Positions 37,680-48,556 of a DNA stretch of 60,000 nucleotides are shown here, one piece after another. Within the stretch, counting starts at the first letter, position 1. The number at the start of each line of letters is the position of its first letter. Made by a program: the position numbers and the translations under genes. The stretch lies in NCBI GenBank assembly GCA_030704615.1, contig CM060732.1, positions 13,456,001 through 13,516,000 on the forward strand, in the 5' to 3' direction. The notes under the pieces are model-generated. The model was not told where the DNA came from. It saw only the letters and a program-made list of their open reading frames with translations, and did no database searches. This DNA is from Takakia lepidozioides (Eukaryota > Streptophyta > Takakiopsida > Takakiales > Takakiaceae).

Positions 37680-37985
37680 TCTTTTTCCTAGGGTTGATTC
37701 TAGTTTTTATTCTACATTACACGTCACAGCGAGGGTTGCGACTCATGGGCATCGTAGGAAGCTGGGGTTGCGACGCCTCAAATATGTTGCGACGCCGTGG
37801 GGTCGCAACCTCACCCTGTTCCCCTCCGAGGGTTGGGGGGGCGCCCGGTTATCAGCGTCACGTCCGTCCGTCAACGTCACGTCACGTCAGACCTGACGCT
37901 GACGGGACCTCTGCCACGTCAGGTTCCGAGAATATTCCAGTAAAACAAAACTACGTAAATTATTGCCACTTAAGCAGCCACGTTG
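37680..37985. other. GC-rich stretch, no gene; ACGTCACGTC repeats
   Basis: GGTTGCGAC motifs at 37733-37810 and GTCACGTC/GACGTGAC repeats at 37855-37925 mark an abrupt return to high GC after the AT-rich island. No gene is supported. Confidence 0.35.
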
Positions 37986-37989
37986 CCGA

Positions 37990-38339
37990 CACGGTGGCAA
38001 TGGCATTCTGGCGGTCGCTTTATATCTCGAAAAAAAAAAAAAAACGACCGCCATATTGGCAATCGCCTTATTTTACAAATAAAAATAAAACAATAGCTGC
38101 CCTATAGGCGGTCGCTTTATTTCAAACATAAAATAGAACGCGCGTACTTACGTTAAAAATATAAACAAAACAAGCGACCGCCATAGTGGCGGGCATTAAT
38201 TTAAAAAAAAAAAAAAAAAACAAGCAACCACTATATTGGCGGTCGTTTTATTTTAAGAATAAAAATAAAACAAGGGACCGCCCTACTGGCGGTCGTTTTC
38301 TTTCAGAAATAAAATAAGACACGCGACCGCCACATTGGC
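37990..38339. repeat. Hairpin array, left part (GCGACCGCC/GGCGGTCGC)
   Basis: Short inverted repeats with arms GCGACCGCC and GGCGGTCGC around about five bases recur every 60-70 bp, separated by AT-rich spacers of the form TTTATTT...AAAATAAAACAA. The array is cut at 38339 by the chromovirus and continues at 45324. Confidence 0.8.
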
Positions 38340-39061
38340 TGTCGCACACCTCACTTCGGTAAACTCCCCTTCAAGTCATAGTTACTCGCTTTGATGCGCG
38401 CGCCTAACTCCCAACCTGGCCGCCGGGCCAACTTGGAGCTTCGGCTGCTCACCGGGACATAACGGTCCCCCTTCGCTTCCCTCTAAAACCCTCCACCTAA
38501 TTGGGACTAGGAGAATTCCCTTTGGTAGATGGCAGTCCGGAACAGCTCCCCACTCTTTGGTCGCTTTCCGGCTCGCTCGCTTACTCACTAGTTTTTGGTC
38601 ACCAACGGGCTTGCACCGTTCTCGGGGTTACTACTCCCTATATATACTTCTTTAGCTGTCCGCGGGGGTTTCACAACCAGCCATGCCATTTTATGGCGAA
38701 CCACCACGAAACCCTCGATTCCCGGTGGTGAGTCGCGGTGAGTCTTGGCCCACTCACACCACGGCCCTATGGACCGTGATGAGTCCCAAGACTCCCCACG
38801 ACTCCCACCACGAGGTCTCCTCCCCCATGGTGAGTCCTATGCCACCCCCACTAAGTCCCACTAAGCTACCACCACCCCTTGTGGAGCCACCCCACCGCAA
38901 CCCGGTGTGCGGGCTCCACCTAGTGAGCGCCTCCGCCTCCTTGAGTGCCTTGGGCACTCAAGGGTGCTTCAGCCCCCGTACCTATCGGCTACTGCCCCCA
39001 CCACAGGGGCAGCCCCTCTGTGTCCCGACCCCCTGCCCTCAAGGCAAAGGGCCGCGCGACA
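38340..39061 (-). repeat. LTR of the chromovirus (3' LTR in element sense)
   Basis: The 722-bp repeat matches 44592-45323 with small indels, begins TGTCGCACACC on the plus strand and ends GCGACA. A purine-rich stretch containing TAGGGGTG directly inside it, read on the minus strand, can serve as the polypurine tract. Confidence 0.93.
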
Positions 39062-39910
39062 CACACCCCTACCAACAGGGAGTCGATGTCCTCATCGACT
39101 TGTCCATTTGTAGAAACGAACATCCAAGTTGTGGCGTCCCACATCAAGGAGTTTGTTTCCGTACCATGGCGTCCCATGGCAAAGAACCAAACCCACACTT
39201 GACTCTACTCTCCACTAGCTAGTTCGGCCGACTTCCTCCAAGTCCCGGCCAAGGGTGGAGCCTCTCCAGCTCCTCCCAGTGCACTCTTCTTGGCCTACTT
39301 CAAAGGCCAAGGAACGATCCTCCCGAGGATCGAATCGCCTTACTGCAACAAACATTGCTTGCGATCGCTCATGATGCCGCTTTTGGCATCACTTGAGCAA
39401 GGGTTCACCTGGAACCCTCTTTGACTAGGAAGATAACCTTGAACCAACCGTGCGCCCCAATCACTACAATTGGGTCCGCCTTGGAATGCTGGCCTGAGGT
39501 ACGGGAACACGCCGAAGCCGCACTACGACTTCGTCCCGAGGCTACACGATTATAGTACGTGAACGGAAGCACGTAGCTTCCGCGTTAGCCCGCACTACAA
39601 GGCAACCCCCTCGGTAGCGCAGTTATAGTACGCGCACGCGCCAGGTGCGCACTAGCACGTGAACTCCCAAAAAAAGGCGCAAGTTTCCTTGCCCCTTGGA
39701 TGGGAGTCACCCGATTTCGGCACTGCGCAAACACACGATTAACCCAATTTACCTCTCCCACTTTTGTAAGCTAGCATGCATTCTACACACTAGCCAACCA
39801 CACCATGCATCACCATTCCAAACAAATAGGACGCACAATATTTGGAACCCATTTCCTTTATAACAAATTTTTGTACAATACAAGTTTTTGCAATCGGATT
39901 CCTGAGCTAG

Positions 39911-40309
39911 CTAAACCGGGCTAAGCATGCATTTCCTCCCCCACGCTCCAAGGTTGATGTCCCCATCAACGCTTCTTCCGCTTTTGAGGTCGCCCTTCGA
40001 AAGCTGCAACCGCCTCGGATGCGTTTCCCATTTCTGAGGCACGCACCCAAGATGCCTCCACATGATGATAGCCCTTCCATTTGACGAGATACTCCGTTTC
40101 TCGTTCTTGAACCTCCTCGACTTAAGTATTGCCTCCACCTCGTACTCAGGTTCATTTTCATGATCCAACAGCATAGGTGGCGGACGCAACACTTGATGCC
40201 GATTCGGACGCGCTTCATCTTTGAAGTAAGGCTTCAAAAGGGAGACATGGAATACTGGGTGCACCTTGCTGTTTGCCGGCAGCTCCAATTCATACACATC
40301 CTCATTCAT
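39911..40309 (-). pseudogene. Integrase C-terminus and chromodomain
   Basis: HPVFHVSLLKPYF is the conserved segment after the integrase core in chromoviruses. It is followed by YEVEAILKSRRFKN, the start of a chromodomain, and in another frame by KWKGY-like and ASW-like residues. The frame shift within the chromodomain (about 40110) means the protein is broken. Chromodomains of such elements steer integration to particular chromatin. Confidence 0.8.
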
Positions 40310-41368
40310 AACCTTCCGAATGCGAAAGGGTCCCGCATACGGAGGTACGAACTTCGACTCACTTCCGGAGGTAGTCGGAAATTCTTGATGTTCAACCAGA
40401 CCTCTGTGCCTGCCTCAAACTTCACTTCCCTCCGCTTCCGATTCGCCTGCCTTTCATACCGTTTCCTAGCTTTGGCAATGTTGTACTTTGCGAGCTTCAA
40501 CAAACGCTCGCGTTCTTCCAGTACCGCGCTACTGCCGGTTCCTCAACGTCCTGGGCGGCCCAACTTGTCGGCACCAGAGGTGCTTTTCCATAGACCAATA
40601 CGAAAGGGGAAACTCCCGTTGCGGAGTGTTCTGTGTTATTATAACAGAACTCTGCCGCGTCTAAGTGTTCCATCCAGTCTGATTGGTCTGCCGACACATA
40701 ATTCCGCAAGAATTGCTTCACTACGGAATTCACTCTTTCCGTTTGGCCGTCCGTCGTAGGTCGGAAGGCGGTGCTCATCTTCAGCCTCGTCCCCATCTTC
40801 TTCCAAAGTGCTCTCCAAAATTTACTCGTAAACTTTGGATCGCGGTCCGAGACAATATCCTTCGGACTCCATGATGCTTTAAGACGTGGGCGAAGTAAAG
40901 TCGCCCTGTCTCCTGCGCCGTTGCCGTCATCTCCTTGGTGGGGATGAAATGGCCCATTTTACTGAACCTATCTACCACCACCATGATTGCATCGAATCCT
41001 TTTGACAGCGGCATAGCAGTCATGAAATCCATCGAGACGCTTTCCCAAGTCCCCTCTGGAATCGGCAAGGGTTATAACAGCCCCCGCTTGCTTTTTGTAC
41101 TCGCTCCGGTTTTGTTGGCATGTGATGCATGTCTTGACATACTCCTCTCCTCCTCCTCCCTCAGTTTGGGCCAGAAATACTCTTTCTTCAAGAGTGCCGC
41201 AGTGCGCTTGGCTCCGCCGTGGCCCGCAAGCGGGCTATTATGGCATTCTCTCAAGAGACTATCCCTGATCCCTCCCTTCGGCACGTAGAGACGCTTTTGC
41301 TTATATCGGAGCAATCCATTTTGCAAGTGGAACTGCGATTTAACCCCCATCCTCAAGTCCTGCATCAC
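40310..41368 (-). pseudogene. Integrase
   Basis: In order on the minus strand: an HHCC-type zinc region (ECHNSPLAGHGGAKRTAALL), the core with SMDFMTAMP and VVVDRFSKMGHFIPT, then FRPTTDGQTERVNSVVKQFL and YNNTEHSATGVSPF, giving the DDE catalytic residues. The downstream part has KRRYERQANRKRR-like basic sequence and the GPFXI-type region. At least two frame changes occur. Confidence 0.85.
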
Positions 41369-41545
41369 GGACTTCGCCAGCTCATCCCTTCCGGCAAGCC
41401 TTCCGGATCTTCCTTTGGAGTGCCGTCTCGCCCTTGTACACCAACAAGAGCTGCTGCTTTCTACTTAAAGCATCGGCCACCACATTGTCCCGTCCCCGGT
41501 TTGTACTGGATATCCACGTCGAACACTGCCAAAGTATCTTGCCAC

Positions 41546-42713
41546 CTAAGTTGTTTTGGGGACAACTTGGGCTGCGTGGCAAAAATACTTCACCGTGACA
41601 TTGTCCGTGAACACCTTCACTGGGTTGGAACCAACATAGTGGCGCCAGAGCTCAAGGCAATGCACCACCGCCTTCATCTCTTTTTCGTGCGTCGGCCACC
41701 GTCGCTCCACTTCATTCAGTTTCTTACTTTCGTAAGCCACTAGACGTCCATCTTGCATAAGTACACCCCCAATCGCGAAGTCCGATGCATCTGTATGAAT
41801 CTCAAACGGACGATCGAACTCCGGGATTTTCAAGACTGGAGCTTCCGTCATCCGCTGCTTCAATTCAGCAAAAGCTTGGCCACAAAATGTGTTCCATACC
41901 CAGACTTTGGATTTACACAGAAGGTCCGACAGCGGCCGCGATCTTGGCAAAATTTCTCACATACTTCCGGTTATAGGAGACGAGTCCTAGGAAGGATCGC
42001 ACTCCCGGGACGAAGTCGGAGGCTCCCAGTCCAAGATCGCCCTCACCTTTCTGTCATCCATTTGATCCCATCCTGTGTAATCACATGCCCCAAGAACTCC
42101 ACTTTTCGTGACCCCGAAATCGCATTTTTTTGAAGCTTTGGCATACAACTTCCCTTCCCGCAATTTTTGGAACACACCCTTTTGAGGTGCTCCAGGTGCT
42201 CCTCTTTTTTTTCGAGTACACCAAGATGTCGTCGATGTACACGATCACAAAGTCATCCAACCACTCCTGGAAAAGGCTGTTCATCAGCGTGCTAAATGTC
42301 GCTGGTGCATTGGTGAGCCCAAAAGCATCACCAAGAACTCATATGAACCATACCTTGTCCTGCACGCGGTCTTCTCCTCATCTCCTTCCGCCACCCGAAT
42401 TTGGTGATAGCCGAAGCGCAAGTCGATCCGGCTGAAATACTTCGCTCCTGCCAACCGATCGAAGAGGTCGTCGATCCTTGGCAAAGGGTACCGGTTTTTT
42501 TTATAGTCACCTTATTCAGAGCCCTGTAATCGACACACATCCGCAGCGTCCATCCTTCTTGTCTGCAAATAGCACCGGGGCTCCGTAAGGTGACTTACTC
42601 GGCCGGATGTACCCCTTTGACATTAGATCCTTGAGCTGAGTCTTCAGCTCGACCAACTCTCTGTGGCTCAACCGGTAGGGCGCCTTGGCAGGCGGTTCCG
42701 ATCCCGGTATCAC
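41546..42713 (-). pseudogene. Reverse transcriptase and RNase H
   Basis: Reverse transcriptase motifs in order: [40 protein letters not shown] then [33 protein letters not shown], and the catalytic [13 protein letters not shown] at 42226-42250. RNase H follows: FEIHTDASDFAIGGVL and HEKEMKAVVHCLELWRHY. Frames change several times between these motifs, so no intact polyprotein is encoded. Confidence 0.92.
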
Positions 42714-42778
42714 TCAATCTTGTGGTCAACTCCTCTTCGCGGTGGCAAGCCGCTTGGTAAATCCTCCGGCATCACATC

Positions 42779-43301
42779 CTAGTATTTCTCCAAAATCCCC
42801 TTGATCCAATCTGGGCTCGGCTCCCCATCGCCTTCTCCCTTCACTTCTCTAATGTAAAGCAAGAACTGGGGTTCGTGTGCCTCCTCCACGGCCCACTCCC
42901 TTGCTGACAGAAGGTTTATTCGCCCTCCCACGGTTTTGGGCGTTTCCGACACTCGTAAGACCTCGCCACCTTTCCCACATGGCAGCGTGACTACTCTCTT
43001 GCGGCCATCTATGACCGCTCCGGATTTGCTCAAAAAGGTCATCCCTAAAATGAGATCTACTCCATCGATTTCGCAGATGGTGAAGTTCTCAACGTCCCTC
43101 CCAACTACCCAGTTGACGAGGAACATCAATCGTCAATCTTGTCGCCAACTGTGGTTCTTCTTTGGCAGAACGCACCTCAATAGAGGCCCCCACGTCATTT
43201 GTCGGGAGTCCCAGCTTTTGTGCCGTTGCCGGTGTCATGAATGAGTACGACGCTCCTGTGTCCACCAACAACGACACATTAGTTCCGGATATTATCCCCA
43301 T
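42779..43301 (-). pseudogene. Aspartic protease
   Basis: LLVDTGASYSFM gives the retropepsin active-site DTG (43262-43254). It is followed by LGLPTNDVG and, in a second frame, ILGMTFLSKSGAVIDGRKR, the second conserved half (hLGhxxL). One frame change at about 43110 divides the domain. Confidence 0.85.
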
Positions 43302-43309
43302 CCACGAAC

Positions 43310-44537
43310 AGTAACTGACTCCCTTTTCGTAAGGCGCCAGTTTCCCTGATACAACTCACAAGAAAATTTGCCTACCTTGCAAGTCCTGGCGACCACCGCT
43401 TCCACCAAGCGACTGATGGTATCTTCGACAGCTCCGTGGTCGCCCGAGTCATGTTCAATTGCCGGGGCTTCGTGCACTTCTTGCCATGTGCCCGGGCTCC
43501 CCGCAATTGAAACACACTCCATCAAAGGTCGCCTTCTGTCCGCCATAAGCCGCTCCACCCGCTTTTCCTTTCGGAGCACCGGGTGCCGTCTTGACGTGTG
43601 AAGGCCCTCCCTTTGATTTCCACGTGCTATTTTCGCCGCGTGGCCTATCCCACTTCTTTTCCGGTCGGAAGAGTCACCTTCGCCGAATCTTTTTGTGGTT
43701 CAGCTCCGTACGACCTTGTCTTTCACCCCCTAGGGACATCCGAGAAACATTCGGCGGCCTCTCAATTGCCTCGTTCAAAGTCTTGGGTGGCTTCTCTCCT
43801 CCAACTTCCGTCTGGCCCATGGGGCCAGTCCGCCACAAAGTTGAAGACCATTTCTGGTTCTGCCATGTCCGCGACTTCGAGCAACAACACATTGAAAGCC
43901 TAGACATACCCCCGAATGTCATCTTTTTGCTTCAAATTCCTCATCTTGTCCCGGGCAAGCCAGGACGCGTTGAGGGGCACAAACTGTCTCTTCAACAATT
44001 CCTTGAACCCACTCCAGTTCAAGGTTTCCGAACTTGGACCTCGGTCGTGAAGGTTTCTGCCACCATTGTTGAGCATAGCCCCTCAAATAGGTGGGAGCCA
44101 CTTCCACGCGATCCTCGTCACTCAACTTGGCCGCCCGGAAGTACTACTGCTCCAGCTCCAAGAGCCAGGTGTTGAGTGCCTTCCGATTTCGGATGCCCTC
44201 GAAGGTGGCCGGGTTCCTTAGGCTTCACCTTAAACTTTGCCTTAGTGGAAGTGGCATTAGCCGCCTTCAACACGTCTTTCAACGTCCCGCCAAACTGCGC
44301 CAACAACCCTTCCCAAAAGGCTGCCGGCATGGGAGACATCTCTTGGTTTTCGGAGCTCTCAAGGATTCCTCGGGCTCCGACTCCTCGGATTCCTCCCGCT
44401 CTTGGGGCGGCCTCGTTTTCGGAAACATGCATCGCTTCCTAAAACGGCCGCCTCGGTGACACGCCGCCCCCATCGGGCTCACCGGGATCATCATCTTTTG
44501 GGCCATTCCGCTTTCGCTTCGGCTTGCCCGACCCCAT
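43310..44537 (-). pseudogene. gag (capsid and nucleocapsid)
   Basis: Begins near ATG 44537-44535 (MGSGKPKRKRNG), which lies 40 bases inside the LTR, and runs through a capsid-like part (LSDEDRVEVAPTYLRGYAQQ then WW). It ends with a zinc knuckle starting CFNCGEPGHMA near 43515, whose last Cys is thrown out of frame by an apparent single-base loss. An in-frame TAG after about 30 codons and later frame changes break it. Confidence 0.75.
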
Positions 44538-44577
44538 GATGAGGCCATCCCAAGGACGATCGCGTACTGAACTCTAA

Positions 44578-44589
44578 GCTCTGATACCA
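44578..44589 (-). other. Primer binding site for initiator Met-tRNA
   Basis: The minus strand reads TGGTATCAGAGC two bases inside the LTR. This is the standard plant LTR-retrotransposon priming site, complementary to the 3' end of cytosolic initiator methionine tRNA. Confidence 0.95.
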
Positions 44590-44591
44590 AG

Positions 44592-45323
44592 TGTCGCACA
44601 CCTCACTTCGGTAAACTCCCCTTCAAGTCATAGTTACTCGCTTTGATGCGCGCGCCTAACTCCCAACCTGGCCGCCGGGCCAACTTGGAGCTTCGGCTGC
44701 TCACCGGGACATAACGGTCCCCCCTTCGCTTCCCTCTAAAACCCTCCACCTAATTGGGACTAGGAGAATTCCCTTTGGTAGATGGCAGTCCGGAACACAG
44801 CTCCCCACTCTTTGGTCGCTTTCCGGCTCGCTCGCTTACTCACTAGTTTTTGGTCACCAACGGGCTTGCACCGTTCTCGGGGTTACTACTCCCTATATAT
44901 ACTTCTTTAGCTGTCCGCGGGGTTTTCACAACCAGCCATGCCATTTTATGGCGAACCACCACGAAGACCCTCGATTCCCGGTGGTGAGTCGCGGTGAGTC
45001 TTCTTGCCCCGCTCACCACGGCCTTTATGGACCGTGATGAGTCCCAAGACTCCCCACGACTCCCACCACGAGGTCTCCTCCCCCATGGTGAGTCCTATGC
45101 CACCCCCACTAAGTCCCACTAAGCTACCACCACCCCTTGTGGAGCCACCCCCACCGCAACCCGGTGTGCTGGGCTCCACCTAGTGAGTGCCTCCGCCTCC
45201 TTGAGTGCCTTGGGCACTCAAGGGTGCTTCAGCCCCCGTACCTATCGTTGCTACTGCCCCCACCACAGGGGCAGCCCCACTCGTGTCCCGACCTCCCTGC
45301 CCTCAAGGCAAAGGGCCACGACA
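44592..45323 (-). repeat. LTR of the chromovirus (5' LTR in element sense)
   Basis: The 732-bp copy of the repeat at 38340-39061 differs by scattered substitutions and small indels. Its outer edge CGACA abuts the target duplication TTGGC, which restores the interrupted hairpin unit. Confidence 0.93.
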
Positions 45324-46860
45324 TTGGCGGTCGCCTTACTCTTAAAATAGAAAAAAAAAATCCAACCGCTATAGTGGCGGTCGCACTATCTTAAAAATAT
45401 ATTAAAAAAACAAGCGACTGCCATAGTGGAGGTCGTTTTATTTCAAAAATAAAACAAAACACACGACCGCCACATTGGAGGTCGCCTTACTTTAAAACTT
45501 GAAAACAAAACAAGCGACAGCCATAGTGGCGGTCGCATTATATTAAATAAATATATATAAAGAAGCGACTTATTTTAAGAATATTGAAATATAAGCGACA
45601 TAAGAAAATAAAAGCAACCGCAATACCGGCGGTCGCTTTACATTTCAAATTAAAAAATTATGGCGACCGCCAGACTGGCGGTCGCTCTATTTTACAAATA
45701 TTAAGAATAATTCTTTTTGGGGTTAAATTTTATCCAGCGACCGCCAATTTTTTAAAATTAAAAACAAATCCCGTTTTTATTTATTTTCCTTTCCGGTTGA
45801 AGATCTTACAATGACCGCCACTTTGCCAGTCATTTTCCTTTTTTTATAGTAATAAGTGACCACCAGACTGGCGGTCGCTTAATTCCTTAAAATTAAAAAA
45901 AAATGACCACTATTTTTCTTTTTCTTTTTTTTAATTTTTTTGCTCTTTTTTGGATTAAACTTTAACCAGCAACCAACAATCTGGGGGTCGCTTAATTTTT
46001 TTAAATGAAAAACAAGCACAGCAGGTGGTAGCTCAGCTGGTAAGTGCACAGTGTGTCGCCCTGGTGGTTCGGCCACTGCCCTGCTTGGTGTGTGGATTGT
46101 TCGTGACCGGTTGGTCCGGTGGTGACGTTTCCCATCTCTGTGCCTAATGGCTTATCTGAAAGGGGGTTAATTTTTCCCCCTCCCCAAGGGCCTGAATTGT
46201 GAGCAGTCGCTCATAGGTAAAAAAATAAAAAATAATAGTTTTTATTTTATTGATTTTTCCGTCTGAAGATTAAACGGTGACCACCAAAGTGGTGGTCGCT
46301 TCATTTTCTTTTTTTTTATAATATTAAGCGACCGCCACATTGGCGGTCGCTTAATTCTTTAAAATTAAAAAAAATGACCACCATTGTTTTTTTGTTTTTT
46401 TTTCGCTCTTTTTTGGGTTTAAATTTTATCCAGCGACTAGCAATCTGGCGGTCGCTGAATTTTTAAAAATTAAAAACAAATCTCCTTTTTTTTCCTCTCT
46501 CTCTTCTCACTTTAAGTTTAAACAGCGACCGCCATATTGGCGGTCACTTTATTTTCTTTAAAAAAAATATCAAGCGACCGCCAGATTGGTGGTTGCTCAA
46601 TTCCTTAAAATTGAAAAGAACAATTATGATTTTTTCAGTTTTTTAAAAAAAGTCTTTAAGTTGCGGCCGCCAATCTGGCAGTCTCTTTAATTTTTAAAAT
46701 AAAAAAAACGACCGCCAATTTTTTCTTTCGATTTTTATTTTTTATTTTGTTGATTAAAATTTTAAAACAGTGACCACCAATTTGACGGTCGCTTTTTTTT
46801 TTTTTTTGGAAAAATATTAAGCGACCATCAGATTGGTAGTTGTTTAATTTTTAATATAAA
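45324..46860. repeat. Hairpin array, main part (GCGACCGCC/GGCGGTCGC)
   Basis: About twenty inverted-repeat units, many degenerate, with arms GCGACCGCC and GGCGGTCGC and AT-rich spacers of about 40-60 bases, run from the end of the chromovirus to 46860. Homopolymer T and A runs are frequent. A SINE lies inside at 46021-46232. No coding region is supported. Confidence 0.82.
46021..46232 (+). mobile_element. tRNA-derived SINE
   Basis: The head carries an A box, TAGCTCAGCTGG (46029-46040), and a B box, GGTTCGGCC (46066-46074), at tRNA-like spacing. A tRNA-unrelated body of about 130 bp follows and ends in an A-rich tail (GTAAAAAAATAAAAAATAAT). The head does not fold into a good tRNA, so it is not a functional tRNA gene. 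It sits between hairpin units of the array. Target duplication is unclear in the AT-rich context. Confidence 0.65.
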
Positions 46861-48084
46861 AGCAAAATAGGGTTTGGTTGAACCAGACAGGCATCCAATT
46901 TGATGTGAAGATCTTCAATGAGATAGAGATGAAGAGGAAGTTGTCGAGACAGAAATCCAATTCATTAGGGCTGACTTAAATCATAGAAACAAGTTTTCCT
47001 ACTCATAAAACATTGAATGCCACCGCATTGGGTATAAAGGCTGCTACAAGAGAGCCCAAACGTGGTCCAAGGGCTTCTGCCACAGAAAGTGAGAGTACTA
47101 TGATTGCTGAAAAGGTATGGAGTTTGAATACACAAAGGGCTAACTCAATTTGCTGCATCAGATTGACAAAGGTTACATGTTTGAAATCTACTTGTGGCCT
47201 CCACTTGTCTAAGTTCCATTGAATGATCCAGTCAGCTACTTAGTTCACACCTTAAGTCTCCCTAAAAGGATGCTTGGGAGTGGGTCTGTACTGGGTAGAG
47301 GGTTCTCCGCAGTATCTGGGTTCCTTCTATTCATTTAATGAGTGTGTCTAGATTGATCAATGTTGTTACCATAAAGACAAATTGTTCCGATATGGCTTCC
47401 TCTGGTAGCATCAGGTCTGCTCTGGTGTCTCTTATTTATCCTACTTGTGTTCTTTTGCATGGCATCTGTTTGGTTAGGTCTAAAGCAACTATATTGAAAG
47501 CAAGCTGAAGAATCTGACAGTCAATGAATTGAAGAATTTTCTTAGCACACAAATGGTCAAGATAAGTGCGAGAAGGAAGGACGAACTCATTGAACGTGTG
47601 GTTAAGCTGCCAAAATGACATGTCTTGGCATATTCTGCTCTAATTTCTGTTCTTGACATGTAGCGGTCGGGTTGTGGAAAAGTATGCTCGAGTGTGGAAC
47701 ATGTACTCAGACAAGTGTGTATTGTGAAAACACCCTGTCACCTACCCCACTACTCAACACAACTAATTTTTCCCTCTGTTAGGAAGAAATAGACAAGTTT
47801 CTTTCACAAGAAGACACCACTGCAAGAGATGTCCATCGTCTCTGCTGACATCTCATCAGTCTCCTTGAAGGACATGGGAATTCTTTTGCCTTGATCTGAA
47901 GGTGGTAAATACCAGCATACGACAAAATAAAATCTTCAAGTTATTGAGGATGAACTTTGAGCAACCGAATATAATTTTTATTTTATTTTTCAAAAAATAA
48001 AGGGAAACACATGGGAGCGCTGAGAGATGAGACACTGCCCATGGGAAGGGGCATTTTTTCTTTATAAAAAATTAGGGAAAAAAA
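46861..48084. other. Mostly unassigned; contains a SAP-like exon
   Basis: Non-repetitive sequence between two parts of the hairpin array. Apart from the exon-like segment near 47500-47618 nothing is recognised. A frame at 47013-47115, ending at a possible GT donor (AAAAG-GTATGG), encodes basic and Ser/Thr-rich residues and might be an upstream exon of the same relic. Confidence 0.3.
47498..47618 (+). pseudogene. Last-exon-like segment encoding a SAP domain
   Basis: KLKNLTVNELKNFLSTQM, then ISARRKDELIERVVKLPK and TGA (47616-47618), fit a SAP helix-extension-helix (LTVxELKxFL...KxxLIxRV). A SAP domain at the very C-terminus is seen in plant Ku70, and this is the best guess. No other Ku70 part was found in the neighbourhood, so this is probably a stray or degraded gene end. 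The acceptor is uncertain. Confidence 0.4.
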
Positions 48085-48345
48085 AACGACGTGACCACCA
48101 ATATGGCGGCCGCTTCACATTTTTAAATTAAAGAAAAATAACCGCCAATTATGCGGTCGCTTAATTGTTCATTTTTTTTTTTAACAGCGACCGCCAATCT
48201 GGCATGGCCTCATAGATACTTGCCCAAGCTCCACAGACATCACTTCTAAAAACAGCCCACAACTCCTTCCAAACCCTTCTACTCTGTTTATGGCTTCCTA
48301 GCGGTCGTCTGTCATAAACTGTCGAGGCGACCGCCGACCGGTCGA
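48085..48345. repeat. Hairpin array, right outlier
   Basis: A few further units with GCGACCGCC and GGCGGTCGC arms (for example 48106-48114, 48150-48160, 48187-48200, 48325-48335) occur 1.2 kb beyond the main array. Confidence 0.6.
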
Positions 48346-48556
48346 CCATGAAGATTCTCTAGAACCTTCCTAGGCCAGTCCAAATCATCGTGTATTTCCT
48401 TTCGTTGGGATGACATTGCAAAAAATGAGATATGGCCAATGTACAAGTACAAAACATTTGTGAAAATGTGTCACAAAGAGACATGAGGTGCAGACAATGA
48501 ACAATTACGGGATGCATTAACTTGCACCAATCAACATTTCCGGCATACTGGCAATT

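Larger units (their letters stand above)
38340..45323 (-). mobile_element. Ty3/gypsy chromovirus, full length with both LTRs, coding region frameshifted
   Basis: The element is 6984 bp, lies on the minus strand and is flanked by the 5-bp target duplication TTGGC (38335-38339 and 45324-45328). The LTRs begin TGTCG and end CGACA. Gene order on the minus strand is gag, protease, reverse transcriptase, RNase H, integrase, chromodomain, which defines the Ty3/gypsy chromovirus lineage. The priming site matches initiator Met-tRNA. Several frameshifts (for example in the CCHC knuckle, RT and chromodomain) make it non-autonomous as assembled. It landed inside a unit of the hairpin array, next to the central loop. 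Confidence 0.93.

Noticed and set aside
44946-45179. Gly-rich frame in the LTR
   Set aside because: Lies wholly in the LTR and is duplicated in the other LTR; low complexity.
46021-46093. Functional tRNA gene
   Set aside because: A and B boxes are present but the acceptor and anticodon stems do not pair well, and a SINE-like body and A-rich tail follow.
37990-48345. CRISPR-like array
   Set aside because: The hairpin units have variable spacing, degenerate arms and AT-rich low-complexity spacers, there are no cas genes, and the context is a eukaryotic genome.
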